Shown: positions 48,669 through 60,425 of the stretch, piece after piece | How the letters are laid out: every line of letters starts with the position of its first letter | Numbering within the stretch: position 1 is the first letter of the stretch | NCBI GenBank assembly: GCA_958510875.1 | Contig: OY294070.1 | Location: 3,968,001 to 4,032,000, forward strand | DNA from: Endomychus coccineus | Taxonomy: Eukaryota; Arthropoda; Insecta; Coleoptera; Endomychidae | Direction of reading: 5' to 3' | DNA: 64,000 nt | Made by a program: the position numbers and the translations under genes | The notes under the pieces: generated by a model | Databases searched by the model: none | Told to the model about the DNA's origin: nothing | Seen by the model: only the letters and a program-made list of their open reading frames with translations

Positions 48669-49226
48669 TCACTATGTCTAAAAAGGGGTTTATTAAAACT
48701 AATTATAGCACAAGCGTCCAAATCGCACAATTTAACTTCAATCAAAAGAGCCCATGCCGTCGAAACGAACAGAACTACGAATAATCGAAATTGTATCGTC
48801 AGTATTAAAGTATAAAAATTTTTTTTTGTAGTAAGAATCCGCTATTCAGTAATATTATTAAAATATATGAGTGCATATTGATTGGTATTCTCACAACAAC
48901 TGAGACGAACGAAGTTATTTGTCAAGTATCTGCTTTCGAAACCAGATGTGTAGGATTTATGAGTAGGTACTTAAGAACGGTTTCAGACCTGTACTGGAAA
49001 TTACTATTACGAATTCTTCCTAAAAACATTTTCAACAATTATAAAGACGTATGTAAGAATTTGCAAGAGATTATTTAATCAAATTAGTATAAATATTACT
49101 TAGATTTTGTGTGTCTACCCTATGATTAACAGATTTGGGGTCCCGTTTTATGTGAATCATATCCAGGATAGATCTTTTATAATAATTGGTTTCCTTAGTT
49201 AAGATATTAACGTTTTTGTAATCAAA

Positions 49227-50225
49227 TTGATTGCTAACCTCGTTATGGAGTGCCTAGAGGAATCTGTTATGAGTTCATTAGATTTTCGGCCTGTATTCTT
49301 TAAACGGTATGTAGACGATTGCCTTATGTGTGTTCCCAACGATAAAATTCAATATGTAATTGATAAATTTAACAATTTCCACTGTGAACTTCAATTCTCT
49401 TGTGAAATAGAATTAAACAATAACATAAATTTCCTAGATATGAACATTAGGCATGATGCAGATGGAAAAATAAAAACCTCTTGGTTTACTAAAGAAGTAT
49501 GGTCTCAACGTTATCTTCACTTCAATTCCGTTGCACCAGCTTGTTATAAAAAAAGTGTCATAAACAGCCTTACAGATCGCGCGATAAAATTGTCCCACGC
49601 AGATGACCGCCCCAAAAATTTAAAAATTGTTCGTAATACACTAGAATTGAATGGCTACCCAAAAACTTTTTTCAATCCTATCATTAAAGAAAGAATAAAC
49701 AAAATCTATAATGGTTCGTCGTATAAAAATAACATAAAAGGTAATACAGACAATTTTATAACTCTACCTTACATTCCGGAGACCTCAGAGAAAATCAAAA
49801 AATGTTTGAAAAAGTATGATATAAAGGTTGCGCATAAACCTACTAACTGTGTTGGGAAATATTTCTCAAATCTAAAACCTTTAATACCCAAAGATAAACA
49901 AACCCACACAGTGTATAAATTGAATTGTTTAGATTGTGATGGAACCTATACTGGAATCTCTAAACAATATTTACAAAAAAGAATGTACGGCCAAAAATAT
50001 AGCACAAGAAATAACAACTTAGAAAATTCCACCGCCCTTGCTAAGCATTGCTTTGATTATAACCATCAATTTGATTACAAAAATGTTAATATCTTAACTA
50101 AGGAAACCAATTATTATAAAAGATCTATCTTGGAGATGATTCACATAAAACGGGACCCCAAATCTGTTAAACATAGGGTAGACACACAAAATCTAAGTCA
50201 TATTTATACTAATTTGATTAAATAA
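49227..50225 (+). CDS. PLE D polymerase-endonuclease, 5'-truncated
   Basis: An uninterrupted frame of 332 codons fuses the C-terminal part of a Penelope reverse transcriptase (IANLVMECLEESV, catalytic YVDDC near 49312) to a GIY-YIG endonuclease (DCDGTYTGISKQYLQKRMYG near 49937, RSILEMIHIKR near 50120 with the metal-binding Glu kept). The N-terminal part, including the MGSP motif, is missing through 5' truncation, so it cannot act alone. No stop or frameshift has accumulated, which fits a young insertion. Confidence 0.88.
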   Translation: MIANLVMECLEESVMSSLDFRPVFFKRYVDDCLMCVPNDKIQYVIDKFNNFHCELQFSCEIELNNNINFLDMNIRHDADGKIKTSWFTKEVWSQRYLHFNSVAPACYKKSVINSLTDRAIKLSHADDRPKNLKIVRNTLELNGYPKTFFNPIIKERINKIYNGSSYKNNIKGNTDNFITLPYIPETSEKIKKCLKKYDIKVAHKPTNCVGKYFSNLKPLIPKDKQTHTVYKLNCLDCDGTYTGISKQYLQKRMYGQKYSTRNNNLENSTALAKHCFDYNHQFDYKNVNILTKETNYYKRSILEMIHIKRDPKSVKHRVDTQNLSHIYTNLIK

Positions 50226-50628
50226 TCTCTTGCAAATTCTTACATACGTCTTTATAATTGTTGAAAATGTTTTTAGGAAGAATTCGTAATAGTAATTTTC
50301 CAGTACAGGTCTGAAACCTTTCTTAAGTACCTAGTCATAAATCCTACACATCTGGCTTCGAAAGCAGATACTTGACAAATAACTTCGTTCTTCTCAGTTG
50401 TTGTGAGAATACCAATCAATATGCACTCATATATTTTAATAATATTACTGAATAGCGGATTCTTACTACAAAAAAAAATGGTTATACTTTAATACTGACG
50501 ATACAATTTCGATTATTCGTAGTTCTGTTCGTTTCGACGGCGTGGGCTCTTTTGATTGAAGTTAAATTGTGCGATTTGGACGCTTGTGCTATAATTAGTT
50601 TTAATAAACCCCTTTTTAGACATAGTGA

Positions 50629-50670
50629 GTCTTCTGATGATGGTCGTGAGACCGAAACGTAAGTAAAGAC
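50629..50670 (+). ncRNA. Hammerhead ribozyme candidate, PLE D 3' end
   Basis: GTCTT (50629-50633), CTGATGA (50634-50640), extra T, stem II GGTC-GTGA-GACC (50642-50653), GAAA (50654-50657), short CGTAAG, triplet GTA ending at 50665, and AAGAC (50666-50670). Stem I pairs perfectly. The stem III palindrome is weakened (CGTAAG instead of CGTACG) compared with the other copies. Confidence 0.65.
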
Positions 50671-51407
50671 GAATATTTAAAACAAAGTGTTATTGTGACC
50701 TATTTCCCGAGAATTTTTATATATAACTACTGACTATCAAATGTTCTGAGTACCTACACAATAAGTGAATTACTCGTGACCAGATTCATTCACGCAATAT
50801 TAGGTATCCACAAACTCTCTCCATATCTGGTCTTTCAATATGTTGTTCAAAAAATCTTCCACATATTCTGCATGTCATTTGTACATTGGGAAGGTCAGAC
50901 TGACTTCTTTTCCAAAATTTAAAACTACGCAAGCTAAAATCTCTGTAATTGATATATGAGTAACCCACATACTTTATTAATTGATACTTTTTTCTCAATT
51001 TACACTTTGTGAATATATATTTTAAAAGTATAATCAATTGTAAAAACTGTGTAAGGCTAGGACGTTGAGTGGAAGAACACCACACTGATGGTGAACTCCG
51101 CCTAATAAAGCCGGTATCACATTACATACTTCCCCTGTACTAAATACAATGAGGGTAGTAAAATCTGAAATGTTTCTTAAGAGTCGACATTTTAAAAGCT
51201 ATATCCGCCAGCCAGTTGATTATTCTCCTCGGGATGTAAGCATCGAATTTGGAACGTTCTGTACATTTAGAGAAAGAAAGAATACTAATCACATGATTTA
51301 CTTTATCGTGATCAACTATTATTCAGTTATAGTCACGCTAATTAAAATATGTTCATTTTATCGTTGAAGCGGTTGCTCCAACTCGATCAAACCGCCGACA
51401 CACAATT

Positions 51408-52271
51408 ATGGGTGAGAAAATTTGCAGCCGTCTCGATTTGAAACTGCTGAAATTTGTCCAGAAATTTGGAATTATATGCGGAGGTTATCCCTTGTATAAC
51501 ATACAGAATGTGTCAATCTATTACCTAACGCCTTATAGAATTTACATTTACTTCATATTTATATCTACAGTTGTAGTTATAATCGAACATCTTTACAACT
51601 ATAGTCAAAAGTGGACTAGAATCACCAATATTGCAACTACCCTTTGTTCAACAGTATGCTCAACCATCAACGAAGCTTCACTCTACTTGTTGACTTTCAG
51701 ACATAGTCATAACTGGAAACTGTTCTTCAAACTACTCAATTATTTGGATAGCAAGATCTTAGTCGTCGAAGAAGATTACGTTCAACATGCAGTCATTAAA
51801 CTAATGATTATCATTCTCTTTCTATTTTTAGTGGTATTCATGCCAGTCTATAATCTCTTCGTGAACCGATATTTAAAATTAGATGATATCGAATTGTCTT
51901 TATTGAGATGCCATGCATTCCAGACCACCGTATACTTGTACGTGATGCTAAAGCTAATAAACAATAAATACGCTGATTTGAACTACATGGTGGTGAATTA
52001 CGGCCGTCCCTCCAGTACGGCTCGAAGGACCAAAAGAAAAATATATCATACAGGGAGTCTTAAGAACTATTTTCTGGATATCACCAAGTACCACAGAGTC
52101 TTGGTGAGATTGGTTAAATGTTATAACGATATGTTTGGATGGTCTATGTACAGCTTTATTGTATCTACATCTGTTTACTTATTGCTTGTCTTCGAAGATG
52201 ATATGTTCAAGAAGGAACTTGACGTTGCAGAGCTATAAGGTATCATCATTCCAATTATAATCTATGGACTG
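51408..52271 (+). pseudogene. Gustatory receptor 5' exon D, one premature stop
   Basis: The full exon is present and nearly identical to C, from MGEKICSRLDLKLLKFVQKFG to YGL before donor GTGAGT. Codon 277 is TAA at 52236-52238, where C has TAT. That ends the frame about 11 codons before the donor, so any transcript would lack the last two membrane segments. All other reading is open and the donor is intact, so loss is very recent. A polymorphism or an assembly error is possible. Confidence 0.88.
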
Positions 52272-52639
52272 GTGAGTATTACAATCAGCTTCGATAAAAT
52301 TGAACTAGGAAACTGATAAACCAAAGACGAATTATTTGTGATTATGTGAAATGTGAACGGGGTTTCTTGTCTGCGATTTTTGCCCAAACCTAATATGTAA
52401 TTCTAATCACGGCCGATTTCCATGTCATTTATACACAAACTTTGTGCGCTGGAAGTAATCTAATGCTTAATAAGTACCAGTACCATATTGGAAGAACTCA
52501 AAAATGAAGAATACAAAAAAGATCCAATTACTGGATAGAAATAAAACGATTACTGGCAGATCTAAAAATAAACGAAGAAGCCAAACACTGCGGGTTGAGA
52601 GGTTACATTAAAAGGTTTGAATTAGTACAGGTTTCTCCA

Positions 52640-53880
52640 AACTACGGCCCGCGTGCCAAATCCGGCCCGCCAGTGTCATCAATCCGGCTCGCGACAGTTT
52701 AGAACAGTTTTTTTTTCTAAGCGATGCAAAGAAGCTCGTGTATTTCCTAAAGCGAAAAAGAATAACCCGACAACCATGTCTGACATTAGAGGTCTAAGCA
52801 TCCTGCCAGCTTTATCCAAAGTACTGGAAAAAGCTATCCAAACTCAAATAAACAAATTCGTTCAGGACAAAAACGTACTACCCAAAGTACAATCGGGCTT
52901 TACCCGGGACAGATCTACCACCACAGCACTAAGAAACATTGTAGATGACATAATAAGAAGTACTGATGCAGATCAGGTGACTGCCCTAATTTTATTAGAT
53001 TCCAGTAGGGCGTTTGACACCATTAGTCACAAGTTACTATGTGCCAAACTAGAATATGTGGGATTTTGTGAACAAGCCGTACGGATGATGGGAAACTACA
53101 TTGATGGTAGATCGCAGCTGATTGTGCTTGACGGCTGCGTGTCGGAAAAATTGAACGTTGATAAAGGTGTTCCACAGGGTTCATTACTGGGACCTCTCTC
53201 ATATAATACATATACATTGGATCTCATTGATTCCTGGAGACATTGTAACGCACACTCTTATGCAGATGACACGCAGCTGTACAAGTCATTCCCGTTGGGG
53301 TTTTGTAAACCATCTATCCGTCTTATCAACGAGGATCTAAACAACCTTGTCCAACGTGCTGAAGAACACAATCTAACAATTAATCTTTCTGAATCATATG
53401 TGTTGTACTTTGGAAAAAAAAATGACAGGTCAAAGATCGAAAACTTACTCATCCCGATTGTTATAAAAAATCAAACGCTAGAGGTTAAAACCTCTGCTAA
53501 AAATTTAGGAGTAACTATAGATAGCGATCTCAAATTTACAGAGCACATTAATAGAATCGTAAGCGGTTAAGCTACGGAACACTGAAACATCCCTATAACT
53601 ACAAAGACCGTCTTCCTTGCAACACTAAAGCTCTTTTATGTAGCTCCTTAATAATCTCTAGGTTTGATTACGCTGATGTGGTGTATGGGCCGTAGCTGGA
53701 TAGAGATACCTCAACAAAGATCGAAAAAATACAAGAATCTGGCTTACGTTTCATCTTCAAAATAAGACGACGAGAACCGATTTCACATAAGCTGCGAGAG
53801 CTTGGTTGGTTGACAATGGAGCAGCGAAGGCGTCAACATTTAGCAATTGTTACAAAAAAACTACTGACTATCAAATGTTC
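52640..53880 (+). mobile_element. Jockey-like reverse transcriptase fragment, unit 2
   Basis: This is the copy in unit 2 with an uninterrupted frame to 53570. It has MSDIRGLSILPALSKVLEKA, SSRAFDTISHK, GVPQGSLLGPL and HSYADDTQLY, with catalytic D-D intact. It is preceded by hAT-end-like sequence with two CGGCCCGC words. The endonuclease is missing and the frame after the thumb is broken, so it is a passive passenger of the duplication. Confidence 0.8.
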
Positions 53881-54159
53881 TGAGTACCTACACAATAAGT
53901 GAATTACTCGTGACCAGATTCACTCACGCAATATTAGGTATCCACAAACTCTCTCCATACCTGGTCTTTCAATATGTTGTTCAAAAAATCTTTCACATAT
54001 TCTGCATGCCATTTGTACATTGGGATCCCTGTGAACATCAGACTGACTTCTTTTCCAAAATTTAAAACTACGCAAGCTAAAATCTCTGTAATTGATATAT
54101 GAGTAACCCACATACTTTATTAATTGATACTTTTTTCTCAATTTACACTTTGTGAATAT

Positions 54160-56464
54160 GCAGGGTGTCCTCGAACTGCGTGGCCAAAATAAAACCGAAG
54201 ATTCTTTGATTCGAAAAAAAGTTGATGAGCCTTTTTACTTTTGTCTCAAGTGTCTTGTTTACCCCGTAGAGGGCTTCAAAATTGCAAAAATAATTTTGTT
54301 TTTTCGGTATAACTTGAGAACGTGATGAAGAACTTTTACAATATTTAGCAGGTGAGTTACTGTAAATAATGGCTATTTTTGAGAGTGGAGCACAGAGCCT
54401 TAGAGACCATAGAAATGGCAAAATGTAACGGGAAAAGTGTCCAGAACTTTTTTGTGGTCAATGTAATTCACTCGATATTCTTTATGTAGTTAGCTTATCT
54501 AATTTGAAAACTTTTCTTACTCTTAGAATATTTTGATAAAATCAACGGATTAGCTTGAAAAAATTAATTTTCGAGTCACTGCAATTTTGGCTCACTAATT
54601 TTACTTGATTAAAATACCTTAGTTGCCTTTGCTTTTCTAATGTCATTTTGGCATTTGAAGAATTTATTCTCAAAACTGTCAGTTTTTATTTTGCTTTCCG
54701 TAAAAATTTTATAAAATTATGGCTCAAAATTTCACTAACACTGAAATGGTTGATGTGTTATTGATTTATGGACTTTGTAGTTGCAATGGCCGGAGAAGGG
54801 AAAGATATCCACATCGCAGAATTCCAAATCGGCAAACCTTCGCGAAACTGGCAAATTTGAAGCAAATCGCAGAGAAACTGGACGCAGACGGACAAGAAGG
54901 ACGTTAGAGCTCGAAGAAGCGATACTGGAAGCGGTTGAAACTGAACCTGGGATAAGCACACTACGTTTGGGACTTCGTATTGGAGCCTCAAAATCATTAG
55001 TTCATAATGTACTGAAAGAAGAACTGTTGTATCCCTATCATATTAAAACAGTTCAAGACTTATTGCCCATGGATCCAGGTCATCGGCTAGATTTCTGTCG
55101 GCTTATTGTCCAAAGACAAAACGCAAACCCCAATTTTTGTAGAAGAATTCTGTTCACGGACGAAGATACTTTCACGAGATGTGCTCTTTTTAACCTCCAT
55201 AATGAACATTTCTATGTTGATGAAAATCCTCATGAAACGGAAGTTACATATTTTCAGAATCAAACTAAAATCAATGTTTGGGTTGGAATTGTGGATAACT
55301 TTATTATTGGCCCTACCGTTATACCCGATCGATTGAACGGGGAGAACTACTTGAACTTTTTGGAACAAAGGCTACTTGAACTGTTGGAAGACTTGCCCTT
55401 ACACATTCGTTGTGGCCTGGTTTATCCATGATGGTGCATTTCACATTAGCTGTGAGGCGACATTTGAATGCGGAATATCCAGATCGCTGGATAGGTAGAG
55501 GACACGATGCACCAGTGAACTGGCCGGCCCGCTCCCCTGATTTGACGCCCTGCGACTTCTTTCTATGGGGCGCTTTGAAGTCGAAAGTTTATGCAGCTCC
55601 ATTAAACACACGAGAGGAATTGTTGCAACGAATTAATCATGAAGCGGATTTATTGAAGAATGATCCTGAAGTACTAGCCAGAGTTCAATCCAATTTCTTG
55701 AAACGAATTAATTTGTGTATTCAGGAAAATGGGCAACATTTCGAACGATTGATGCCTTAGCGATTTCCCAAAAAGTTTTGTTGTTTCTTTTAATTTAGCA
55801 TTTGTTTTTCCTAAATAATCACATCGTTTCCCCATTTCTATTGTTTTTATTATTCGTGTTTTACCGAGATATTAACCATTTCAGTGTTAGTGAAATTTTG
55901 AGCCATAATTTTTACGGAAAGCAAAGTAAAAACTGACAGTTTTGAGAATAAATTCTCCAAATGCCAAAATGACATTAGAAAAGCAAGGGCAACTAAGGTA
56001 TTTTAATCAAGTAAAATTAGTAAGCCAAAATTGCAGAGACTCGAAAATTATTTTTTTCAAGCTAATCCGTTGATTTTATCAAAATTTTCTAAGAGTAAGA
56101 AAAGTTTTCAAATTAGATAAGCTATCTACATAAAAAATATCGAGTGAATTACATCGACCACAAAAAAGTTCTGGACACTTTTCCCGTTACATCCTCAAGT
56201 TTGAGCCATTTCTATGGTCTCTAAGGCTCTATGCTCCGCTCTCAAAAACGGCTATTATTGACAGTAACTCACTTGCCAAATATTGTGAAAGTCCTCCATC
56301 ACGTTCTCAAGTTATACCAAAAAAACAAAATTATTTTTACAACTTTGAAGCCGTCTACCGGCTAAACAAGACACTTGAGGCAAAAGTAAAAAGGCTCATC
56401 AAATTTTTTTCGAATCAAAGAATCTTCGGTTTTATTTTAGCCACGCAGTTCGAGGACATCCTGT
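54160..56464 (+). mobile_element. Tc1/mariner-like element with ~590-base inverted ends
   Basis: The ends CAGGGTGTCCTCGAACTGCG (54161) and CGCAGTTCGAGGACATCCTG (to 56463) are inverted repeats. Pairing continues inward to 54751 and 55874, so each arm is about 590 bases. The left arm includes the first codons of the transposase. The flanks are AT-rich (ATAT on both sides), and the sister tail at about 51017 has no insertion. This dates the insertion after the unit 1/2 split or to one lineage. Confidence 0.85.
54719..55760 (+). pseudogene. DDE transposase, frameshifted
   Basis: ATG at 54719 opens MAQNFTNTEMVDVLLIYGLC, a helix-turn-helix start (DUF4817-like family). The frame shifts near 54850 into RRETGRRRTRRTLELEEAIL and LLYPYHIKTVQDLLP, then RILFTDEDTFTR with the first catalytic Asp. 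A second shift near 55415 gives HDGA with the second Asp. A third leads to RWIGRGHDAPVNWPARSPDL and DLTPCDFFLWG with the third. All three acidic residues survive but at least three frameshifts make it inactive. The same family left relics at 16410 and 17030. Confidence 0.8.
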
Positions 56465-56595
56465 ATATTTAAAAATATAATCAATTGTAAAAACTGTGTA
56501 AGGCTAGGACGTTGAGTGGAAGAACACCACACTGATGGTGAACTCCGCCTAATAAAGCCGGTATCACATTACATACTTCCCCTGTACTAAGTACA

Positions 56596-57778
56596 ATGAG
56601 GGTAGTAAAATCTGAAATGTTTCTTAAGAGTCGACATTTTAAAAGCTATATCCGCCAGCCAGTTGATTATTCTCCTCGGGATGTAAGCATCGAATTTGGA
56701 ACGTTCTGTACATTTAGAGAAAGAAAGAATACTAATCACATGATTGACTTTATCGTGATCAACTATTATTCAGTTATAGTCACGCTAGTTAAAATATGTT
56801 CATTTTATCGTTGCCGCGGTTGCTCCAACTCGATCAAACCGCCAACACACAATTATGGGTGAAAAAACTTGCAGCCGTCTCGATTTGAAACTGCTGAAAT
56901 TTGTCCAGAAATTTGGAATTATATCCGGAGGTTATCCCTTGTATAACATACAGAATGTGTCAATCTATTACCTAACGGCTTATAGAATGTACATTTACTT
57001 CATATTTATATCTACAGTTGTAGTTATAATCGAAAATCTTTACAACTATAGTCAAAAGTGGACTGGAATCACCAATATTGCAACTACTCTTTGCACAATA
57101 TTATGCTCAACTATCAACGAAGCTTCACTCTTCTTGTTGACTTTCAGACATAGTCATAACTGGGAACTGCTCTTCAAACTACTCAATTATTTGGATAGCA
57201 AGATCTTAGTCGTCGAAGAAGATTACGTTCAACATGCAGTCATTAAACTTATGATTATCATTCTCTTTCTATTTTTAGTGGTATTCAGGCCAGTCTATAA
57301 TCTCTTCGTGAACCGATATTTAAAATTGGATGATATCGGATTGTCTTTATTGAGAAGCCATGCATTCCAGACCACCGTATACTTGTACGTGATGCCAAAG
57401 CTAATAAACAATAAATACGCTGATTTGAACTACATGGTGGTGAACTACGGCCGTCCCTCCAGTACGGCTCGAAGGACCAAAAGAAGAATATATCATACAG
57501 GGAGTCTTGAAAACTATTTTCTGGATATCACCAAGTACCACAGAGTCCTGGTGAGATTGGTTAAATGTTATAACGACATGTTTGGATGGTCTATGTACAG
57601 CTTTATTGTATCTACATTTGTTTACTTCTTGCTTATCTTCGAAGATGATATGTTCAACAAGGAACTTGACGTTGAAGAACTCTGTAGTAAGATCATTCCA
57701 GTTATAATCTATGGACTGGTAAGTATTACAATTAGGTTCGATATAATTGAACTAGGAAACTGATAAACCAAAGACGAA
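56596..57778 (+). repeat. Tandem Gr duplication unit 3, partial
   Basis: Homology to units 1 and 2 runs from GAGGGTAGTAAAATCTGAAATG-type sequence through Gr exon E to about 57778 and then stops. The reverse transcriptase fragment is absent here. Confidence 0.8.
56855..57718 (+). CDS. Gustatory receptor 5' exon E
   Basis: ATG at 56855 starts MGEKTCSRLDLKLLKFVQKFG. The 288 codons are open and co-linear with C and D, with scattered substitutions (for example CTILCSTINEASLFLL where C has CSTVCSTINEASLYFL). It ends at IIYGL in phase 0; the donor is GTAAGT, stronger than GTGAGT in C and D. It would need a 5.75-kb intron to reach the shared exon. The exon is functional by sequence. Confidence 0.88.
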
Positions 57779-57789
57779 TTATTATGCAG

Positions 57790-59043
57790 TAGACCCTTGA
57801 CCATATTTTCTACGAATAGTAGCTTACTGAGGATTAGCTTCCCACAACACCACTCGATTTACAAGAACGTCTTATTTGCTAACTCTTACATTCCGCTTAG
57901 CGAGTACTTTGGTAGGAGCTATCGAAGAAGGCAAGGTGACTCTGTTGCCGGTCCGTCTAGGATGGATAGGAAAATGTTCATGGAAGATGCAATTAGTCGT
58001 AGTGCATAGTAGAGACCAAATGGAATGAAGAGAATCTTGCACAATTCCTTCCCAATCTTGAATACGAAGATTCCGTGTTTTCAGTGTCAAGCTAACGGTT
58101 TTCCATAATGTTTCATTAAATTGTTCTATCTAACCCATTTCCTTGAGGGTTGAAGCAATTATATTTGCATTTAGAAGAGATTCAAGTTCTTTACGCATGA
58201 AAGAGGTTCCTCGATCGGAGTAGGTGTCCCAAAAGTATAGCAAAGATGCTTCAATTCATGCATTTAATTACAATAGCTGCTGAAATATCTCTGCAGGCAT
58301 AGGCGAATGTAGATCAAAAGAATTCGTCAATGATGCTCAGTATGTATCGATATTTAGGCAGTCAAACGGAGATGTAGCTTTGATAAGAATCCCTTCAGTT
58401 TTAAAATATCTGGGTTTTACCTCTGCGCACCTAGAACAACTGGCAGTGAGTTTTCTAACATCATCCAGCAAATATGGCAGGTTTTTACTGCTCAACCATA
58501 GAACATAAACGTTACGCCCGGGTGACCCAATGATTGGTGGAGCTCAGATAATTCTGTGTTATGGGTTGCACTTCAGACTAAGGTGTCAGCCTAGACATTC
58601 TCCCTTCCCCTGGACTATAAGTAATATCAAACGAAAACGGGGCCAATTTCAATCTCCAACGAGTAATCTTTTCATTTTCTAGTTTACTAGCATATTTTTT
58701 GCTAAAATAAACGACAGCGCCTCTTGGTCTGTAATAAGATTGAAGTACTTTCCAGGTCCTAAGCGATTCTGACATGGCTGCAGCCCCTTTTTCAATTGAT
58801 GTGTGTCCCTTCTCAAATTTGTTCAACGTCTTTGAAAAGAACGCTACAGGGAACCCCTCTTGGCTCAGAATCGCACCAATAGCCACATCAGAGACATTCG
58901 TTTCCACCACCAGAAGAGAAATATTTTTCGCAGTTGTAACCATGGAGTTCAAATATTGCCAAAGACCTTCAAGTGGAAAAGAACGACAGTCTGAAAGCTT
59001 ATTGATCTTATCTGAAAAATGTGATATCCACTTTGAATCGTAA
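57790..59043 (-). mobile_element. Gypsy-type polymerase relic (RNase H, integrase)
   Basis: On the minus strand, CRSFPLEGLWQYL and VVETNVSDVAIGAILSQEG near 58990-58860 are the end of the reverse transcriptase and start of RNase H. FSKTLNKFEKGHTSIEK and FDITYSPGEG follow. LSELHQSLGHPG near 58540 and CSRCAEVKPRYFKTEG near 58440 are the integrase zinc-binding part. SLHSIWSLLCTTTNCIFHE near 58050 belongs to the integrase C-terminal region. Many stops are present. The RNase H end (58747-59043) was duplicated with Gr F to 61781-62077. Confidence 0.75.
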
Positions 59044-59999
59044 GCGAAAAAACACAGAACTCTTTACAGGAAGGCGGTATCTTGAGGCAATGAATGGTAA
59101 TGATAATAGAGATAAGGTTAAAATTGCTCTTTATTCTGTTGATTTCTATTCATAATTTTGTGAAGGTCAACTTGACAGCAGTTGTCAGTATATAGGTCCG
59201 AAATACATTATGTAAACCATTTGGATATGAAAGACCCGAATTCTTAAAACTCCATCTCAATATATCTCTTAAAGTCCTAGTGTACATATACCCCCAAAAT
59301 ATAGTATACAATGCAATCGGCTATGTTTATATTTTTTAACACCCTCACACCCTGTATATAAGAATATTAATTATTCTCAGTGTAGACATGATCTATTTCT
59401 CGATCGCTTACATATTTTATAATTAACGATAACTACAGCTTTAGCAAATATGTTCAAATATTTCATCTATTAAATATAATGTATTATTTGTAATTATAAA
59501 CGAAAGTATACATATCGATTGGGTTATTTCGAATCTAAAACATCAAGGTACTATTAGCGTTAATGAAAACATGAGAACCGTTCAACCTACACGTAGAGAC
59601 CTGGAATGTTTCATATTCATTCAGAAATGGGGCATTATCTATGGCTTGGCGCCATGGGCTAATCTAAGAACCCTTGGTGTTAACCACATTCGCTTGTATA
59701 AATTGTACGCAGTTTTGATGAATCTTTTCATGGCGGCTTTGACGGTCTTCTTCATACACTATGAGATAATAAATTGGGATACTAAAATGGTCTTTACTTC
59801 ATCGGCGATCAAGGTTAGCACTATATCATCTATTGTAATGTACCAAGGTATCGATACTATGATGTTATATGGCAATAAAGATAACTGGAATGCTATTGAT
59901 GGTCTCGTAACAAATTTAGACGCAGTCTTTGTTGAACTGAACGTAGTACGTGAGGAAAAGAAGATAACTCGTCTCATCAACATACTCGTGAAGGGTCTA
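58747..59999 (+). repeat. Gr F duplication, copy 1
   Basis: This segment (gypsy RNase H piece, about 530 bases of upstream sequence, Gr F start) recurs at 61781-62980. The upstream region from 59045 to 59570 holds no gene. Its close conservation with the second copy comes from the duplication and does not by itself show a promoter. Confidence 0.85.
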
Positions 60000-60425
60000 T
60001 TGATTATTGCTGGATTTTTATTACCAGTCACTCAATGCTTATTGCTGGATAAATGGAACTTTACGAAGGTAGCTTCCCAAATTTTATACTCTCTAGGGAG
60101 GGTGAATTTTTCCATTATGGCCACAATGACATATTCCATATTGAGATTGAACAATAATAGGTACAAGAATTTGAGAAAACTATTTGTCATCAACAAGGAT
60201 CGATGCAGAAACCCTGATTATTTGGCTGACTACTTTCCTGCTTTGACCAAGTGTCACAGGCAACTTTTTGAAATTGTTATATATTCCGAAAAACTGATAA
60301 GATGGCAAATGTTCGGTTGGACAATTGGTAGTGTTGTGTTCATCCTAGAAATTTTGAATAAGGTTTTAATCATAGGAGATGGCTATACTATAGCAGGTAT
60401 CGTTGCAGTTCCTCTGGGATTTATC
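59571..60425 (+). CDS. Gustatory receptor 5' exon F
   Basis: ATG at 59571 starts MRTVQPTRRDLECFIFIQKW and continues GIIYGLAPWANLRTLG. The 285 codons contain six hydrophobic segments and the conserved loop LADYFPALTKCHRQLFEIVI. The exon ends at VPLGFI in phase 0 before GTAAGT at 60426. It is the closest intact 5' exon to the shared 3' exon (3.0-kb intron). The frame happens to stay open for 47 codons past the donor (to 60569), but that tail has no Gr motif and is intron sequence. Confidence 0.9.

Larger units (their letters stand above)
48545..50724 (+). mobile_element. Penelope-like element D with exact target duplication
   Basis: The element is flanked by AACTACTGACTATC at 48531-48544 and 50725-50738. 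Unit 2 has the same 14 bases once, at 53859-53872. From 49229 the element reads sense, with the reverse transcriptase 3' part, GIY-YIG and terminal repeat. The first 685 bases are an inverted copy of its own 3' end (about 50070-50724). This inverted-plus-truncated layout is typical of Penelope insertions. It inserted after the unit duplication and is the youngest dated event in the window. Confidence 0.92.
46077..51148 (+). repeat. Tandem Gr duplication unit 1
   Basis: The unit consists of Gr exon C with its upstream region, a hAT-end scrap, a Jockey-like reverse transcriptase fragment, and a tail of about 400 bases (50739-51148). PLE D (48545-50724) is inserted and absent from unit 2. Without it the unit is about 2.9 kb. 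Identity to unit 2 is high across coding and non-coding parts, so the duplication is recent. Confidence 0.85.
51149..56595 (+). repeat. Tandem Gr duplication unit 2
   Basis: This is the same order as unit 1: upstream region, Gr exon D, hAT-end scrap, Jockey-like fragment and tail. It lacks the PLE but carries a Tc1/mariner-like insertion at 54160-56464. An extra segment of about 180 bases lies between Gr D and the reverse transcriptase (near 52335-52515). Confidence 0.85.

Noticed and set aside
46077..57778. C/D/E repeats considered as an assembly artefact
   Set aside because: The units differ by many substitutions and carry different insertions (PLE in one, Tc1/mariner-like in another), so they are real separate copies.
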